Positions 20,501 to 26,849 of a stretch of DNA of 64,000 nt are shown here, in pieces. The translations under genes were made by a program, and so were the position numbers. The notes under the pieces were generated by a model, which was given only the letters and a program-made list of their open reading frames with translations, was not told where the DNA came from and did no database searches. The first letter of the stretch is position 1. Every line of letters starts with the position of its first letter. Source of the DNA: Hanleya hanleyi (Eukaryota > Mollusca > Polyplacophora > Lepidopleurida > Hanleyidae); assembly GCA_036873755.1 (NCBI GenBank), contig JAVTVY010037144.1, forward strand, positions 62,001-126,000, given 5' to 3'.

Positions 20501-21456
20501 CCTCATTACCCTGTATGGCAAATATACTGGCAAGTTTAATAGTGCATGATTTGGAAATTAATATTTCACATGCGCGTCCAATGCTAAGGAAGTTCAGGTG
20601 AGGTGTGACTTTGCCTGTGTATATGTTTTGAATTTAACTTCTTTGATGTTATTGTTTAATTTTATATGTTTTGTCTGCAGGCGTGGAATCCAGCTTCTGA
20701 GGAGCAGTGCTTTGACCGATGTCACAGGTTAGGGCAAACTAGGGACGTCCTCATTACTAAGGTGAACACGGGTACCCATGCGGTACATTTCATATTATCT
20801 CTATAATTCACAAACTGTTTCCGTGTATTTATGTCCGCAGAAATTCGATATAACTTCGTCCTAACAGTATTGGTGTCATTGTCATTGAGGGTAACCTGAA
20901 ATAAAAATAAATCCGAATATGGCGTCTTATGAAAATCGGGGACTGGATTTTTTTTTTGGGGGGGGGGGGCGGAAGGCCGACAAATTTCATCAGGATAGCT
21001 GCAGCTCTAATTTGACCATCTTCTCACTCATACAGATAGCGTTGTATTAAAGACCTGTTTCATAGTCCTGTCAGCGTGGACATAAAGAGTAGGCCGAATT
21101 AGGCAGTTTAATAATTTCATTGTGAGAACAATAATGAAAAACGATGAAATAGATAGTTCTGTGTCTTATTTTATAAGCAATCGTTATTTACCTAATAATT
21201 GCCCATCTATGGAACGATATATCCTGTCTGCAATTCGGCATGAAAACAGAACCTTGGCAGTTTCATGATTATCATGCATGGTTATATATTTATCCTCTTG
21301 TTACAGTTTGTGATAGAAGATTCGGTGGAGGAACGCATGTTAGAACTTCAAGAGAAGAAAAGACAACTGATGCTGGGAGCGTTCAAGAAAAGACAAACTC
21401 CTGATCAGCGTCGAGAAGAGAGAATATTAAACTTCAAGAATCTCATGAATTTGTAA
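392..21456 (+). CDS. HLTF: HLTF/RAD5-like SNF2 helicase-RING ubiquitin ligase, 3' part of gene (21 exons in window)
   Basis: The joined exons encode the C-terminal part of a SNF2-family ATPase of the RAD5/HLTF group. Known members remodel stalled replication forks and polyubiquitinate PCNA in the nucleus. Visible in order: nine acidic microexons, motif Ia LIVCPLSVMSNW, DEGH-box LVLDEGHAIRNP, motif III WVLTGTPIQNS, LRRTK, a C3HC4 RING inserted between the two RecA-like lobes (the family hallmark), then SLVVSQFTSFL, FTKLDGTM, LSLKAGGVGINL and DRCHRLGQ. All intron phases match, there is no frameshift or internal stop, and the protein ends in NLMNL with a TAA at 21454-21456. The N-terminus (HIRAN domain and Walker A in the family) lies left of base 1. 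Exons: 392-454, 1446-1508, 1947-2009, 2214-2279, 2946-3008, 4069-4131, 4612-4680, 5488-5547, 6355-6414, 8476-8555, 9054-9197, 10376-10511, 13281-13419, 14947-15126, 16234-16364, 17158-17300, 17876-17998, 19075-19187, 19986-20166, 20681-20761, 21307-21456. No clear poly(A) signal was found just after the stop. Confidence 0.93.
750..1290 (+). repeat. Dispersed repeat family A, copy 1
   Basis: This lies in the intron between microexons 1 and 2. It starts ACAAGCGTCTGGTCCG and contains ATGATGCCGGCAAGACATC, GATCAGTATTCTTAATCC and GTGGTATAGCCCTG. Related copies occur at 9545, 11620, 12565, 19346, 23577, 25884 and 26212, on both strands. No coding capacity is evident; class unknown (non-autonomous element). 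Confidence 0.75.
1446..1508 (+). CDS. HLTF: Microexon 2 (type b), acidic linker
   Basis: A 63-nt exon, phase 1-1, with acceptor gctagtttcag and donor GTAATT. The peptide starts DIEGELQEG and is rich in Asp and Glu. The same intron end (tagtttcag) precedes the related microexons 4 and 6. Confidence 0.75.
1947..2009 (+). CDS. HLTF: Microexon 3 (type c), Ser-rich linker
   Basis: A 63-nt exon, phase 1-1, acceptor ctttggcag, donor GTAAGT. The peptide ENSGVATSEQNSPSG... is Ser/Thr/Pro-rich and less acidic than its neighbours. It resembles microexon 7 in composition more than in sequence. Confidence 0.7.
2214..2279 (+). CDS. HLTF: Microexon 4 (type b), acidic linker
   Basis: A 66-nt exon, phase 1-1, acceptor gctagtttcag, donor GTAATT. 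The peptide DTEGKLTDEQTSDADV... closely matches microexon 6 (DEQTPGADV), showing common origin. Confidence 0.75.
2303..2424. repeat. Long intronic hairpin flanked by 11-bp direct repeats
   Basis: Arms 2317-2359 and 2367-2409 are complementary over 43 positions with four differences, around a 7-nt loop. The direct repeat ACCCATACCCT flanks it at 2303-2313 and 2414-2424. It sits 24 nt after the donor of microexon 4. It could be a minimal foldback insertion or a small-RNA-type hairpin. Confidence 0.75.
2946..3008 (+). CDS. HLTF: Microexon 5 (type a), acidic linker
   Basis: A 63-nt exon, phase 1-1, acceptor cttgttccag, donor GTAATT. The peptide begins DIKHNLSV and ends AYMPEVED, parallel to microexon 1. 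Confidence 0.75.
3365..3745. repeat. Snap-back repeat family H, copy 1
   Basis: Terminal arms 3365-3397 and about 3462-3494 (AGAAATAATGTTTTCATAGG and its complement) form a hairpin, followed by about 250 bp of non-palindromic sequence to about 3745. A second copy is at 29883-30245, so the whole roughly 380 bp is one dispersed unit. Confidence 0.75.
4069..4131 (+). CDS. HLTF: Microexon 6 (type b), acidic linker
   Basis: A 63-nt exon, phase 1-1, acceptor gttagtttcag, donor GTAATA. The peptide DVEEELRDEQTPGADV... is related to microexons 2 and 4. Confidence 0.75.
4612..4680 (+). CDS. HLTF: Microexon 7 (type c-like), Ser/Asn-rich linker
   Basis: A 69-nt exon, phase 1-1, acceptor ctattgccag, donor GTAAGT. 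The peptide starts DEVPNTFIGPVSPS and is the longest and least acidic unit. A palindromic TIR element starts 53 nt after its donor. Confidence 0.65.
4734..4982. mobile_element. Palindrome-word TIR element (TCACC type), copy 1
   Basis: It begins CACAGCCAGAAAAA and ends TTTTTTTCTGGCTGTG. Inside, words such as TCACCTTTTAAAG and GGTGATGAG/CATCACC recur in both orientations. Copies 2 and 3 are at 6021 and 12228 in the same gene. No ORF; a non-autonomous element by inference. Confidence 0.75.
5488..5547 (+). CDS. HLTF: Microexon 8 (type d), acidic linker
   Basis: A 60-nt exon, phase 1-1, acceptor ttttactag, donor GTAAAG. The peptide DADEDNEESVQEDK... is strongly acidic. Confidence 0.7.
6021..6277. 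mobile_element. Palindrome-word TIR element (TCACC type), copy 2
   Basis: It shares GGTGATAACTATCACCCCG, GAAAAGGTGATGAGTTAGAG and later words with copy 1. The right end CTGGCTGTG is intact; the left end is degenerate (CATAACCAGACAAAAGG). It lies in the intron before microexon 9. Confidence 0.7.
6355..6414 (+). CDS. HLTF: Microexon 9 (type d), acidic linker
   Basis: A 60-nt exon, phase 1-1, acceptor ttgtttaag, donor GTAACT. The peptide begins DMEDELPDIPSVEDE. Its phase-1 end joins the phase-1 start of the first helicase-core exon at 8476. Confidence 0.7.
6590..6960 (+). repeat. Dispersed repeat family B segment
   Basis: It contains GTCAAGATTCAAAGGTCAAG, GTGGCCCAAAAATCAGG and later GACGGTCCGTCTCCC. 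The 'GGTCAAAGGTCAAGGTCACTGTGACCC' theme recurs at about 7290, 15700, 38730 and 53570. I know similar repeats from molluscan genomes; boundaries are uncertain. Confidence 0.5.
7290..7620 (+). repeat. Dispersed repeat family B segment
   Basis: Contains GGTCAGAGGTCAATGTTCCTG, AAAGGAAGCCTACTG and a 'ttgatgcccgtcctcgag' stretch. It resembles 15700-15960. The surrounding intron (6415-8475) otherwise shows no further microexon that I can support. Confidence 0.4.
7950..8160. repeat. GC-rich repeat with CACCCG/CGGGTG inverted words
   Basis: TCTATTCCTTTTCACACCCG-like units occur twice (about 7966 and 8001), each near CGGGTG. Then come AGTCGCCTTTTACGACAAG and an inverted pair CCCGGG...CCCCGG. It looks like a dispersed repeat I have seen in molluscan sequence; function unknown. 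Confidence 0.4.
8476..8555 (+). CDS. HLTF: HLTF core exon 1: motif Ia
   Basis: An 80-nt exon from acceptor ctcttctag to donor GTAAGA, phase 1 in, phase 0 out. It encodes a short acidic lead-in (MEEAEMPDRPKG) and TLIVCPLSVMSNWR, the SNF2 motif Ia region. The ATG inside it is not a start, since the upstream microexons run into it in frame. Confidence 0.92.
9054..9197 (+). CDS. HLTF: HLTF core exon 2
   Basis: A 144-nt exon (48 codons), phase 0-0, with a good acceptor (attttag) and donor GTATAA. It contains KKQDIVLTTYNTVARD, the conserved strand before the DEGH box. Confidence 0.95.
9325..9400 (+). pseudogene. Decayed duplicate of the DEGH-exon 5' boundary
   Basis: TTTTGTGATCCCTGTCG...CCAGGGCCAACACTCGCCACTG matches the acceptor and first codons of the exon at 10376 (GGCCAACACCCGCCGCTG), then diverges. 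Neighbouring intron stretches are also paired (9421-9480 with 10010-10070; 9523-9552 with 10083-10115). It is an exon-boundary relic that could still be bound as a decoy acceptor. Confidence 0.65.
9545..9910 (+). repeat. Dispersed repeat family A, copy 2
   Basis: Starts ACAAGCGTTTAGTCCG and runs to CATAGATTCATACGGCC. It sits in the intron before the DEGH exon, between the two members of a duplicated intron segment. Confidence 0.7.
10376..10511 (+). CDS. HLTF: HLTF core exon 3: DEGH box
   Basis: A 136-nt exon, phase 0 in, phase 1 out, donor GTAAGA. It encodes WLRLVLDEGHAIRNPKAQQT and MKWVLTG. DEGH replaces the usual DEAH/DEAD and is characteristic of the HLTF/RAD5 group. A decayed copy of its 5' boundary lies about 1 kb upstream. 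Confidence 0.96.
11620..11690 (+). repeat. Family A fragment
   Basis: AAGCGTCTAGTCCTGCATTC with TTCCGCGCCC matches the 5' end of family A, then diverges. The rest of the intron 10512-12227 shows no recognisable feature. Confidence 0.5.
12228..12560. mobile_element. Palindrome-word TIR element (TCACC type), copy 3
   Basis: Starts CACAGCCAGAAAAAGGGCG and ends CACCTTTTTTCTGGCTGTG. It is dense in CACCCTTTTAGGGTGAT-like words in both orientations. It is the longest (333 bp) and cleanest copy and sits inside a broken family A copy. Confidence 0.78.
12565..13250 (+). repeat. Family A copy interrupted by another insertion
   Basis: 12565-12715 matches family A (GATGCCGGCAAGACATTG through GACTGTTCATATGAACACC). 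The downstream part of the family (TTGCTATCAG...GAGGCG...GTGGTATAGCCCTG) resumes at about 13150-13250. The intervening 12716-13130 starts with a G tract and is unrelated. The HLTF exon at 13281 follows directly. Confidence 0.5.
13281..13419 (+). CDS. HLTF: HLTF core exon 4: motif III
   Basis: A 139-nt exon, phase 1 in, phase 2 out. It begins TPIQNSIRDLWSIVRFL. The donor is GTTAGT; reading on to the next in-frame stop would leave the family consensus. Confidence 0.93.
14300..14720. repeat. Foldback repeat family F, copy 1
   Basis: CCAGTGTGCATGTTTCACC and GGTGAAACATGTACACTGG are inverted within the element. It continues through GACGTCACTGGACC and GCAACAGACCACC to GCAGTTTACTCCGTG. Copy 2 at 43881-44330 is in opposite orientation at its outer part. 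Confidence 0.65.
14947..15126 (+). CDS. HLTF: HLTF core exon 5: LRRTK region
   Basis: A 180-nt exon, phase 2-2, acceptor ccccgtag, donor GTATGT. It encodes HLMGAIALRRTKN, LPARKVFEEHIQL and DEERRVYEAMQKKG, the end of RecA lobe 1 and the start of the family insert. Confidence 0.95.
15553..15990 (+). repeat. Dispersed repeat family B, longer copy
   Basis: TATACGCCCACCAATAGACG, GATGCGATGGCGAGTTG and GTCCGTCCATCTGTTGG are followed by GATCAAAGGTCATGATCACTG. The same opening occurs at 40530. No coding potential. Confidence 0.55.
16234..16364 (+). CDS. HLTF: HLTF core exon 6: LLRLRQLCCHP
   Basis: A 131-nt exon, phase 2 in, phase 1 out, donor GTGAGT. It contains LLVALLRLRQLCCHPQL, the conserved helix before the RING, and then an acidic stretch. 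Confidence 0.95.
16816..16950 (+). repeat. (GGTT)n-headed dispersed repeat family D, copy 1
   Basis: (TTGG)n then TGTTTGAAGTTGAACGTCC, GGTCACACGGCGACAATGA and CCTAGCAAAAACCTAACC. A reverse-oriented copy lies at 46425-46565. This type of repeat is common in molluscs, from memory. Confidence 0.6.
17158..17300 (+). CDS. HLTF: HLTF core exon 7: RING finger, first part
   Basis: A 143-nt exon, phase 1 in, phase 0 out, donor GTACAA. SGSDEECSICLDSLK followed by PCGHIYCKVC gives Cys-x2-Cys, Cys-x-His and Cys-x2-Cys, six of the eight zinc ligands of a C3HC4 RING. The last two Cys come from the next exon. Confidence 0.96.
17537..17582. repeat. (TA)n microsatellite
   Basis: About 23 TA units without interruption, directly upstream of a tRNA-like segment. 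Confidence 0.9.
17590..17725 (+). mobile_element. tRNA-derived SINE head (pol III A and B box-like)
   Basis: 17635-17645 TGATCGAGTGG resembles an A box and 17699-17709 GGTTCGAGTCC is an exact B box, with a T-arm stem CGGG/CCTG around it. The roughly 54-bp spacing fits a tRNA with a long variable arm. The A-box half is present twice (CCATTTTAGGTGGCCGATTG and CCATTTTGAGGTGATCGAGT). It is too degenerate in the acceptor stem to call a functional tRNA. Confidence 0.5.
17876..17998 (+). CDS. HLTF: HLTF core exon 8: RING finger, last Cys pair
   Basis: A 123-nt exon, phase 0-0, acceptor cgaacag, donor GTAAAT. KCPMCRREL completes the RING. It is followed by a polar linker ending in SSAK, which leads into RecA lobe 2. 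Confidence 0.95.
18045..18195. repeat. Palindrome-word cluster (ATCCTATAGGAT type)
   Basis: AATCCTGTAGGATCCTATAGG, AATCCTACAGG, ATGATCCTATTGAAT and ATCTATAGGATATTATAG recur within 150 bases of intron. Clear terminal repeats were not resolved. Confidence 0.45.
19075..19187 (+). CDS. HLTF: HLTF core exon 9: motif IV region
   Basis: A 113-nt exon, phase 0 in, phase 2 out, donor GTAAGT. It encodes VDALMNSLVTLRRDDP and KSLVVSQFTSFLRILEIPL, the start of the helicase C domain. Confidence 0.95.
19346..19718 (+). repeat. Dispersed repeat family A, copy 3
   Basis: ACAAGCGTCTGGTTCGTC through GGATCTTGAAGTACATGGG. It lies in the intron between the motif IV and motif V exons. Confidence 0.75.
19986..20166 (+). 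CDS. HLTF: HLTF core exon 10: motifs IVa-V
   Basis: A 181-nt exon, phase 2 in, phase 0 out, donor GTATGA. It encodes FLFTKLDGTMSIGKR, ILLLSLKAGGVGINLIAAS and RVFLMEP. The GGVGINL motif V is intact. Confidence 0.96.
20280..20500. repeat. Palindrome-word cluster (CACATGTG / GATACATG type)
   Basis: CATGTATCTCAT and ATGAGATACATG form a perfect 12-bp hairpin (about 20423-20452). Around it CACATGTGTGAC, AAGCATGTGGATCATATG and CATTCACATGCG recur. It lies inside an HLTF intron. Confidence 0.5.
20681..20761 (+). CDS. HLTF: HLTF core exon 11: motif VI
   Basis: An 81-nt exon, phase 0-0, acceptor tgtctgcag, donor GTGAAC. AWNPASEEQCFDRCHRLGQT carries the motif VI arginine-finger region. Confidence 0.96.
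21307..21456 (+). CDS. HLTF: HLTF terminal exon
   Basis: A 150-nt last exon after acceptor cttgttacag. It encodes FVIEDSVEERMLELQEKK and a basic C-terminal helix, ending NLMNL then TAA. Length and ending match the family C-terminus. Confidence 0.96.
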   Translation, partial: FVIEDSVEERMLELQEKKRQLMLGAFKKRQTPDQRREERILNFKNLMNL

Positions 21457-23570
21457 TTCCTTATCTTCATATTCGCGAAATACTGCTTGGCCTAATGTAC
21501 ATGCTGTCTGGTCATATACGATTGGTTAAGATGTAGTCAAGGTGATTCCTCGCCTAAATGAATTGTGACCATGTGAGAGGTATGAGGTCTTATCTAATTG
21601 CTCAACCCGGTGACAGGGTCTCCCTTCTGTGATAGTCAACCATGTCTCTCATGATGTGATTGGTCAACTTGTCGTGTATCTCGTTTTGTGATTGGTCGAC
21701 TTGTGAAGGTGGGTAGGATCTCTCCTGTTTCTCAGTGGTCCATTTTGGAGGAGTATGATTCACTCGATCACTCTCCCTATCAGGCCGGTGGATATTTATT
21801 AGGCAGTGATTCAAGGCGAGACGTATTTTTTTAGCTGATTCTTTCGAACAATTCGCCAGATTTTTTATAAACCCCCTGAACGAAATACATGAACAACGTA
21901 AATCTCTGAAGATCTTCCGCCAATTCGAGTTTGTCGATGTTCTGTTGCGGGTATAATTATAAATTTGCCAAACGAAGAAAGCTTGTCCTCTAATTCTTTC
22001 CGTTCGGGAAACACGGCAAATTGATAACCTTACCCAGGTCAGATATGGTGGAACTGTCTCATGCGCAGGGTGGGGTAGCATCACTCCTGTCTTCTCTCCG
22101 GGATGAAGGACATGCTTCTCCATATTGATAATCTGGACAATGGAGATCAATTTTCACATTATCCAACTTGATCCACGTCGTTTTTGACTGATGACGTGGG
22201 CGGTTGTATACAATACTTCCACAGTGACCCGTAAACAAGATTATTATACCTCATACCCGGTTTGTTCATCCTGATTGGTTGGAACTCGGTTACATGACGT
22301 TCTGTAATTTGTGATAGCGCACGGTCTCGAGGCGATAGCGCATCGTCTCTGTACTAGCCAATTTCTCTGCTAACAAACTTACATGCGTCCAGTGGAGCAA
22401 CAATTTGGCAATCAAAATGTGGACCAGTATCCGTGTTCGCACATGTGATGGTGTACCAAGTGTATACTAGCCGTATGATGATTAATATTTTGCTGCTTTT
22501 GGGACGAGGAAATTTTGTTCAGTGCATATCACAATTGCTTCGCACTCGTTGAACACCACCTGTCTCGAGCTGCCAAATCGTGATATCACACCCCGTAGCA
22601 TGCTCTATCCGTATAACGTTGAATGAATGGAAATTCTATTGAGTTCAATTTACGGAACAAGTTCCAGTTCAAACACGGTCTTAAGAATACGGCAGGGATT
22701 CAGTTATATCTTGCCTAATGTTTAGATTAATCATTCACGATATATTCTACTTCATTGTATACAGAGGATTCTCTATTTACCATGTTTTTGTCATTTCATT
22801 TATAGTCCACTTCATTATATTTTATACATATATTAATGCCACTGGATAATAATTATATAGCATTGAACTTATATAAAGAAGCGAGAATTCCTGGTATTTT
22901 AGAGCGCATGTTGTAACTGCTAGCGATTTCATGCCATACTCTGTAGCTGGCTGGTGTGAAATCCATCATCCAGTACTATAGCATCTTTGCTTTGCCAAGT
23001 AAGTCTTACCCTCCAATGATCTGGCTGAAAACTCAAATTTACACTTGATTTTCAGTCACCTACTTATATCTATTGCCAGAATTCGACTTGGTGAAGAACC
23101 CATATTGTGCGACTAATTTCAATCAGTATTACATGAGATAAAAATATAAAATTTTTCCAATATAGCTTTTTTTTTGCAAATTTATGACTGGACCCTAAAA
23201 TCCAATTGAAATCCATGTTCTTTTCTTAGTTTCTCTCATTCATACAAAAATGATCTATATAAAATACTAAGGTCACTAACTATGGTCAAAATGAATATGC
23301 TGGGATTTTTTTTCAAGTTGTACTTTAAATAAGACTGTTATTTACGGGGCTTTATCATCAACTTTTTGCATGTGAAAGGTAAAAGACCTCATTAACCACT
23401 AATGATGCTAATATATGTTCGTGTGTTCTTTATTCTGAAAATACTCTGGCATCTCCTGTAAGCAAATGAGATTTCACATTTTTCGACAATACTGCAAGAG
23501 GTGGAAAATTCTTGGTGTTTCAATGTCAGTTTTCTACAATCAGTTAGGGCAAAATCGTTAATATGATCAG
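21457..23570. other. HLTF 3' flank, no gene seen
   Basis: Contains the presumptive 3' UTR. A GTGATTGGTC-type motif occurs twice near 21660-21700. There is a 182-codon minus-strand ORF (21602-22150) with no recognisable domain and no splice context. Nothing else is supported. Confidence 0.5.
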
Positions 23571-23576
23571 TTTTTC

Positions 23577-23862
23577 TCTAGATGACGACTTTACAACGAA
23601 TATATCATATGGATTAAGAATACTGATCAGCGATACGGAGTTGATATTTTTGAAACATCATGATGTCTTGCCGGCATCATTGAAAACTGTTGAGAGATCT
23701 TGAGAGATCTTGCAGGAAATAGATGTTTACTATGATTGTCTTTTTCAATTTGGTGCTATAATGCTGTTAAATGGAATATGGAAAAGCTCTTTGGATTATG
23801 GACGCGGATATTCTTCAATGGACGACGGCTGAATTATGAATGACGGACCAGACGCTTGTTAT
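23577..23862 (-). repeat. Dispersed repeat family A, copy 4
   Basis: Reverse orientation: GATGACGACTTTACAACG, GATCAGCGATACGGAG, GATGTCTTGCCGGCATC, ending ACGGACCAGACGCTTGT. Confidence 0.75.
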
Positions 23863-24624
23863 TATTATGAAATTCGCATGGATGTATTCCAAACAAAATC
23901 TGTTTTGTATTAAAGTTCTGGAATTCTACAGCACACGCTAACTCGAGTAAAGTTGTCCAGCCTAGCCACAACCTATGAATTGTCAAAGCATTTCCATCAT
24001 AGCTCTTTGGATTTGTATCTATTACCGCTTATGCCGGTGCTAGGGGCCGTGTGGTCATGTCATCCAAGTTGCCACATGAACAGGAACAATAAAAGCGTAC
24101 CTGACATACAACACATATCACGAATCGTTAGAATCTTGGTATGTGCTTTAAAATAGGTTAACCAGAAGACTATACTGTAAAGTCATGTGACTCTGTCAGT
24201 ATGTCGGCACCACTTCCCACTTCCCTTAAATGTGTTGTAATTTAATACGTGCAAACGATTTTGTGAACTATGCAAGTTTGAAAAGAAACATCCACTATTT
24301 TCATATCCTCTCTCTGCATATCCAGTCCCTGAAAGCTACATTTTCTGAAGACGGCTGTGATGTTTTAGACCTTGATATTGTCAAGTTCTTGTTTGTAATA
24401 TGAAAGGCTATACTGGTTTCATCACCATTGTCAAGACGTTATTCCTACCTCCCTTAGTTGTACGCGAGTGCAATGAATTTTTAGGAGAACAAACTTAACA
24501 AATTTTATTTTAACGCACTTCTAGATTGTGTTGATGATATACATATATTTATTTTATGCCTGCTTGTTTTGATTGGAATTTTATATAAACAACATTGTCA
24601 TATCTTGCTGACATCAATGGACAA

Positions 24625-25060
24625 TAATAAAAACACAAGATATTGCCCTAGAAGAGAGAAACGGTCAAAAGTTTTCAATGATGTCTGGAGGACATAACGA
24701 TGTTTTTCTACACAAAATGCCACCATATCAGATGAACAACAATATATAACACCTAAGCCCCAATTAATAGTTTTAAAAGAAGTGGAACAATTTCTGAATG
24801 CATATTTCGATATGATGCCGACTCTCTCTCTCCGCTTCTCTCTTGTAGGAAAACATATTTTCTTTTTATTACTTTTATTTCATACGTTGGAATTGGCATT
24901 ATCTGACACACGAAATAGGCCCTTCGATTATTGGCCTGGAAATTCTTTTGTGTACGACGGCTGAATATGGAATGTCGGATCTGAGGCTGCTTTTCCGATT
25001 ATGGACGCCGAAATTCTTCATGGACGACGACGACGACCGGGTGCTAAATGTCGGATATGA
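24625..25060 (-). repeat. Family A-like diverged copy with a recently duplicated segment
   Basis: 24625-24829 is nearly identical to 26331-26536 (both AAGATATTGCCCTAGAAGAG to CATATTTCGATRTGATGCCG). 24830-25060 shows family A features (TTATGGACGC, GGACGACG, GACGC). The flanks differ, so this is either a recent segmental copy or a subfamily. Confidence 0.6.
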
Positions 25061-25069
25061 CGCTACACT

Positions 25070-25250
25070 GTAAAAAACCTGTGTTGTTTTTAACACAATT
25101 TAGTGCTAAATTGGCTTCACCCCAAACATTTTGTGCTGGAATCAAGCACTTCGTGCTGAAATCGTCATATCAACCCAAAATTGTATCGTTTTTTAAACAC
25201 CAAACGTGTTGACAGATGTTGTGTTAATTTCAACACATCCCTGCTGATAA
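25070..25250. repeat. Palindrome-word cluster (TGTGTT-AACACA type)
   Basis: TACACTGTAAAAAAC is followed by TGTGTTGTTTTTAACACA, TTAGTGCTAAA, AGCACTTCGTGCT and TGTGTTAATTTCAACACA. Four different short palindromes sit in 180 bases. Confidence 0.5.
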
Positions 25251-25883
25251 AATGACTTCAATGCAATTGTTTTCGCAGAGAAAACAGATTCTAAATGTAC
25301 GCAGCTGAGACTATTGGCATAGCTTCCATTGTATGTCCTGGTTACTTTATTTATTTTTAGAATATTTGTACCCGATCGCTCTCAAACTGTCTTGTAAGCA
25401 ATCATGTATTTGTACTTGTACGAGTTTATTGAACCATTATGTTGAATATACATTTAAATCAGTCCTTCGTTCATGTGCCATTATGTATATTGTGTTTCTC
25501 GTGACTGCTGTAACTGAATCTCATGTTCGTTGGTTATTGCAATAAAAAAATTATAACTACATCATTGGTTCGGCGTGACTGAGATACATTATACTCCAGG
25601 GAACGGCTTGGAAAGGAGATGGTATACGATAAAGCGGCATTTTGGCCTATACGTGGTGCGGTTGAAAGCGAAAAAATAAAATGTCATAAAAATAATTGTT
25701 TTTCAATGTAACGACAAGAGAAAATATATGTACACAATATGTGAACTTCATGTGTACTTCAAGATCCTCATGGTGTTCATATGAACATTCACAATCAGGA
25801 GGAGGGACTAGAGATGACCAAGGCTTTAACACGATGACGAATATCATCTGTGGAATGGAATTAATTCGAGGTAAGGAATATGA

Positions 25884-26202
25884 ACATATGTTCATATGAA
25901 CAGTCACAATCAAAGCGTCACTGAGCTAAATCATTCTCTAGATGACGACTTTATAACGAATATCATATGGATTAAGAATACTGATCAGCGATACGGATTT
26001 GATATTTTTGGAACATAATGATGTCTGGCCGGCATCATTGAAAACTGTTGACCGCTTCTCTCTTAAAGAAAAGTAGCCTACGTTTATTTATTTTTTTTTT
26101 CTTGCGCTAATGCTGTTATATGGAATATGGATCTTTGGATTATGGACGCAGAGATTTTTTAATAGACAACGACTAAATATTAAATGACGGCCCTGACGCT
26201 TG
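25884..26202 (-). repeat. Dispersed repeat family A, copy 5
   Basis: TTCATATGAACAGTCACAATC through GGCCCTGACGCTTGTAATG in reverse orientation. A further partial piece of the same family lies at 25735-25800. Confidence 0.7.
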
Positions 26203-26211
26203 TAATGTTCT

Positions 26212-26536
26212 CTAACAAGCGTCAGGTCCGACATTCAATATTCAGCCGTCGTCCATAAAAGAATTTCCGTGTGAATAAACGAAATACCTATTTCTTACAA
26301 CAGTTAGGACCAGTTCCAAATGTGTATGAAATAAAATAATAAAAACACAAGATATTGCCCTAGAAGAGAGAAACGGTCAAAAGTTGTCAATGATGTCTGG
26401 AGGACATAACGGTGTTTTTCTACACAAAATGCCACCATATCAGATGAACAACAATATATAACACCTAAGCCCCAATTAATAGTTTTAAAAGAAGTGGAAC
26501 AATTTCTGAATGCATATTTCGATGTGATGCCGACTA
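26212..26536 (+). repeat. Family A-like copy abutting copy 5 head to head
   Basis: Starts ACAAGCGTCAGGTCCGAC about 10 bp after copy 5 ends in GACGCTTGT, so two copies meet at their ACAAGCGTC ends. Its later part (26331-26536) is the near-identical twin of 24625-24829. Confidence 0.6.
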
Positions 26537-26580
26537 CCAATGCATATGGGTATTTTTTGTTTTTTAGATATTTTTATTCC

Positions 26581-26843
26581 TTGTGAATTGTTACTCTCTA
26601 AAATAATTAGATTGAAAATTCAATCTATCAGATTGGAATTAGTGACCAATCTATTCGATTGAATATTCCATTCCATTAGATTGAAAATCTGGTAGATTGA
26701 ATTTTTGGTCTATACAACAGATTCAGTTTATCGTTTTAATCTGTTAGATTGAATATTTTTAATCCAATGAAAGATTGGTCACTAATTTCAATCTGAAAGA
26801 TTGAATTTCAATCTAATTATTTTAGGAAGTAACATCTTCACAA
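26581..26843. mobile_element. Palindrome-word TIR element (AGATTGAATTTCAATCT type)
   Basis: Terminal arms run from TTGTGAA, TGTTACT and CTAAAATAATTAGATTG at the left to CAATCTAATTATTTTAG, AGTAACA and TTCACAA at the right. AGATTG/CAATCT words recur inside. 263 bp, no ORF. Confidence 0.7.
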
Positions 26844-26849
26844 CGTCAA

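Noticed and set aside
4210..20972. G or C homopolymer tracts (about 4218, 12719, 13911, 20959)
   Set aside because: Plain homopolymers in introns; no surrounding quadruplex-type spacing worth calling.
21602..22150. 182-codon ORF on the minus strand after HLTF
   Set aside because: No recognisable domain, mixed composition, no splice or promoter context; likely chance or 3' UTR antisense.
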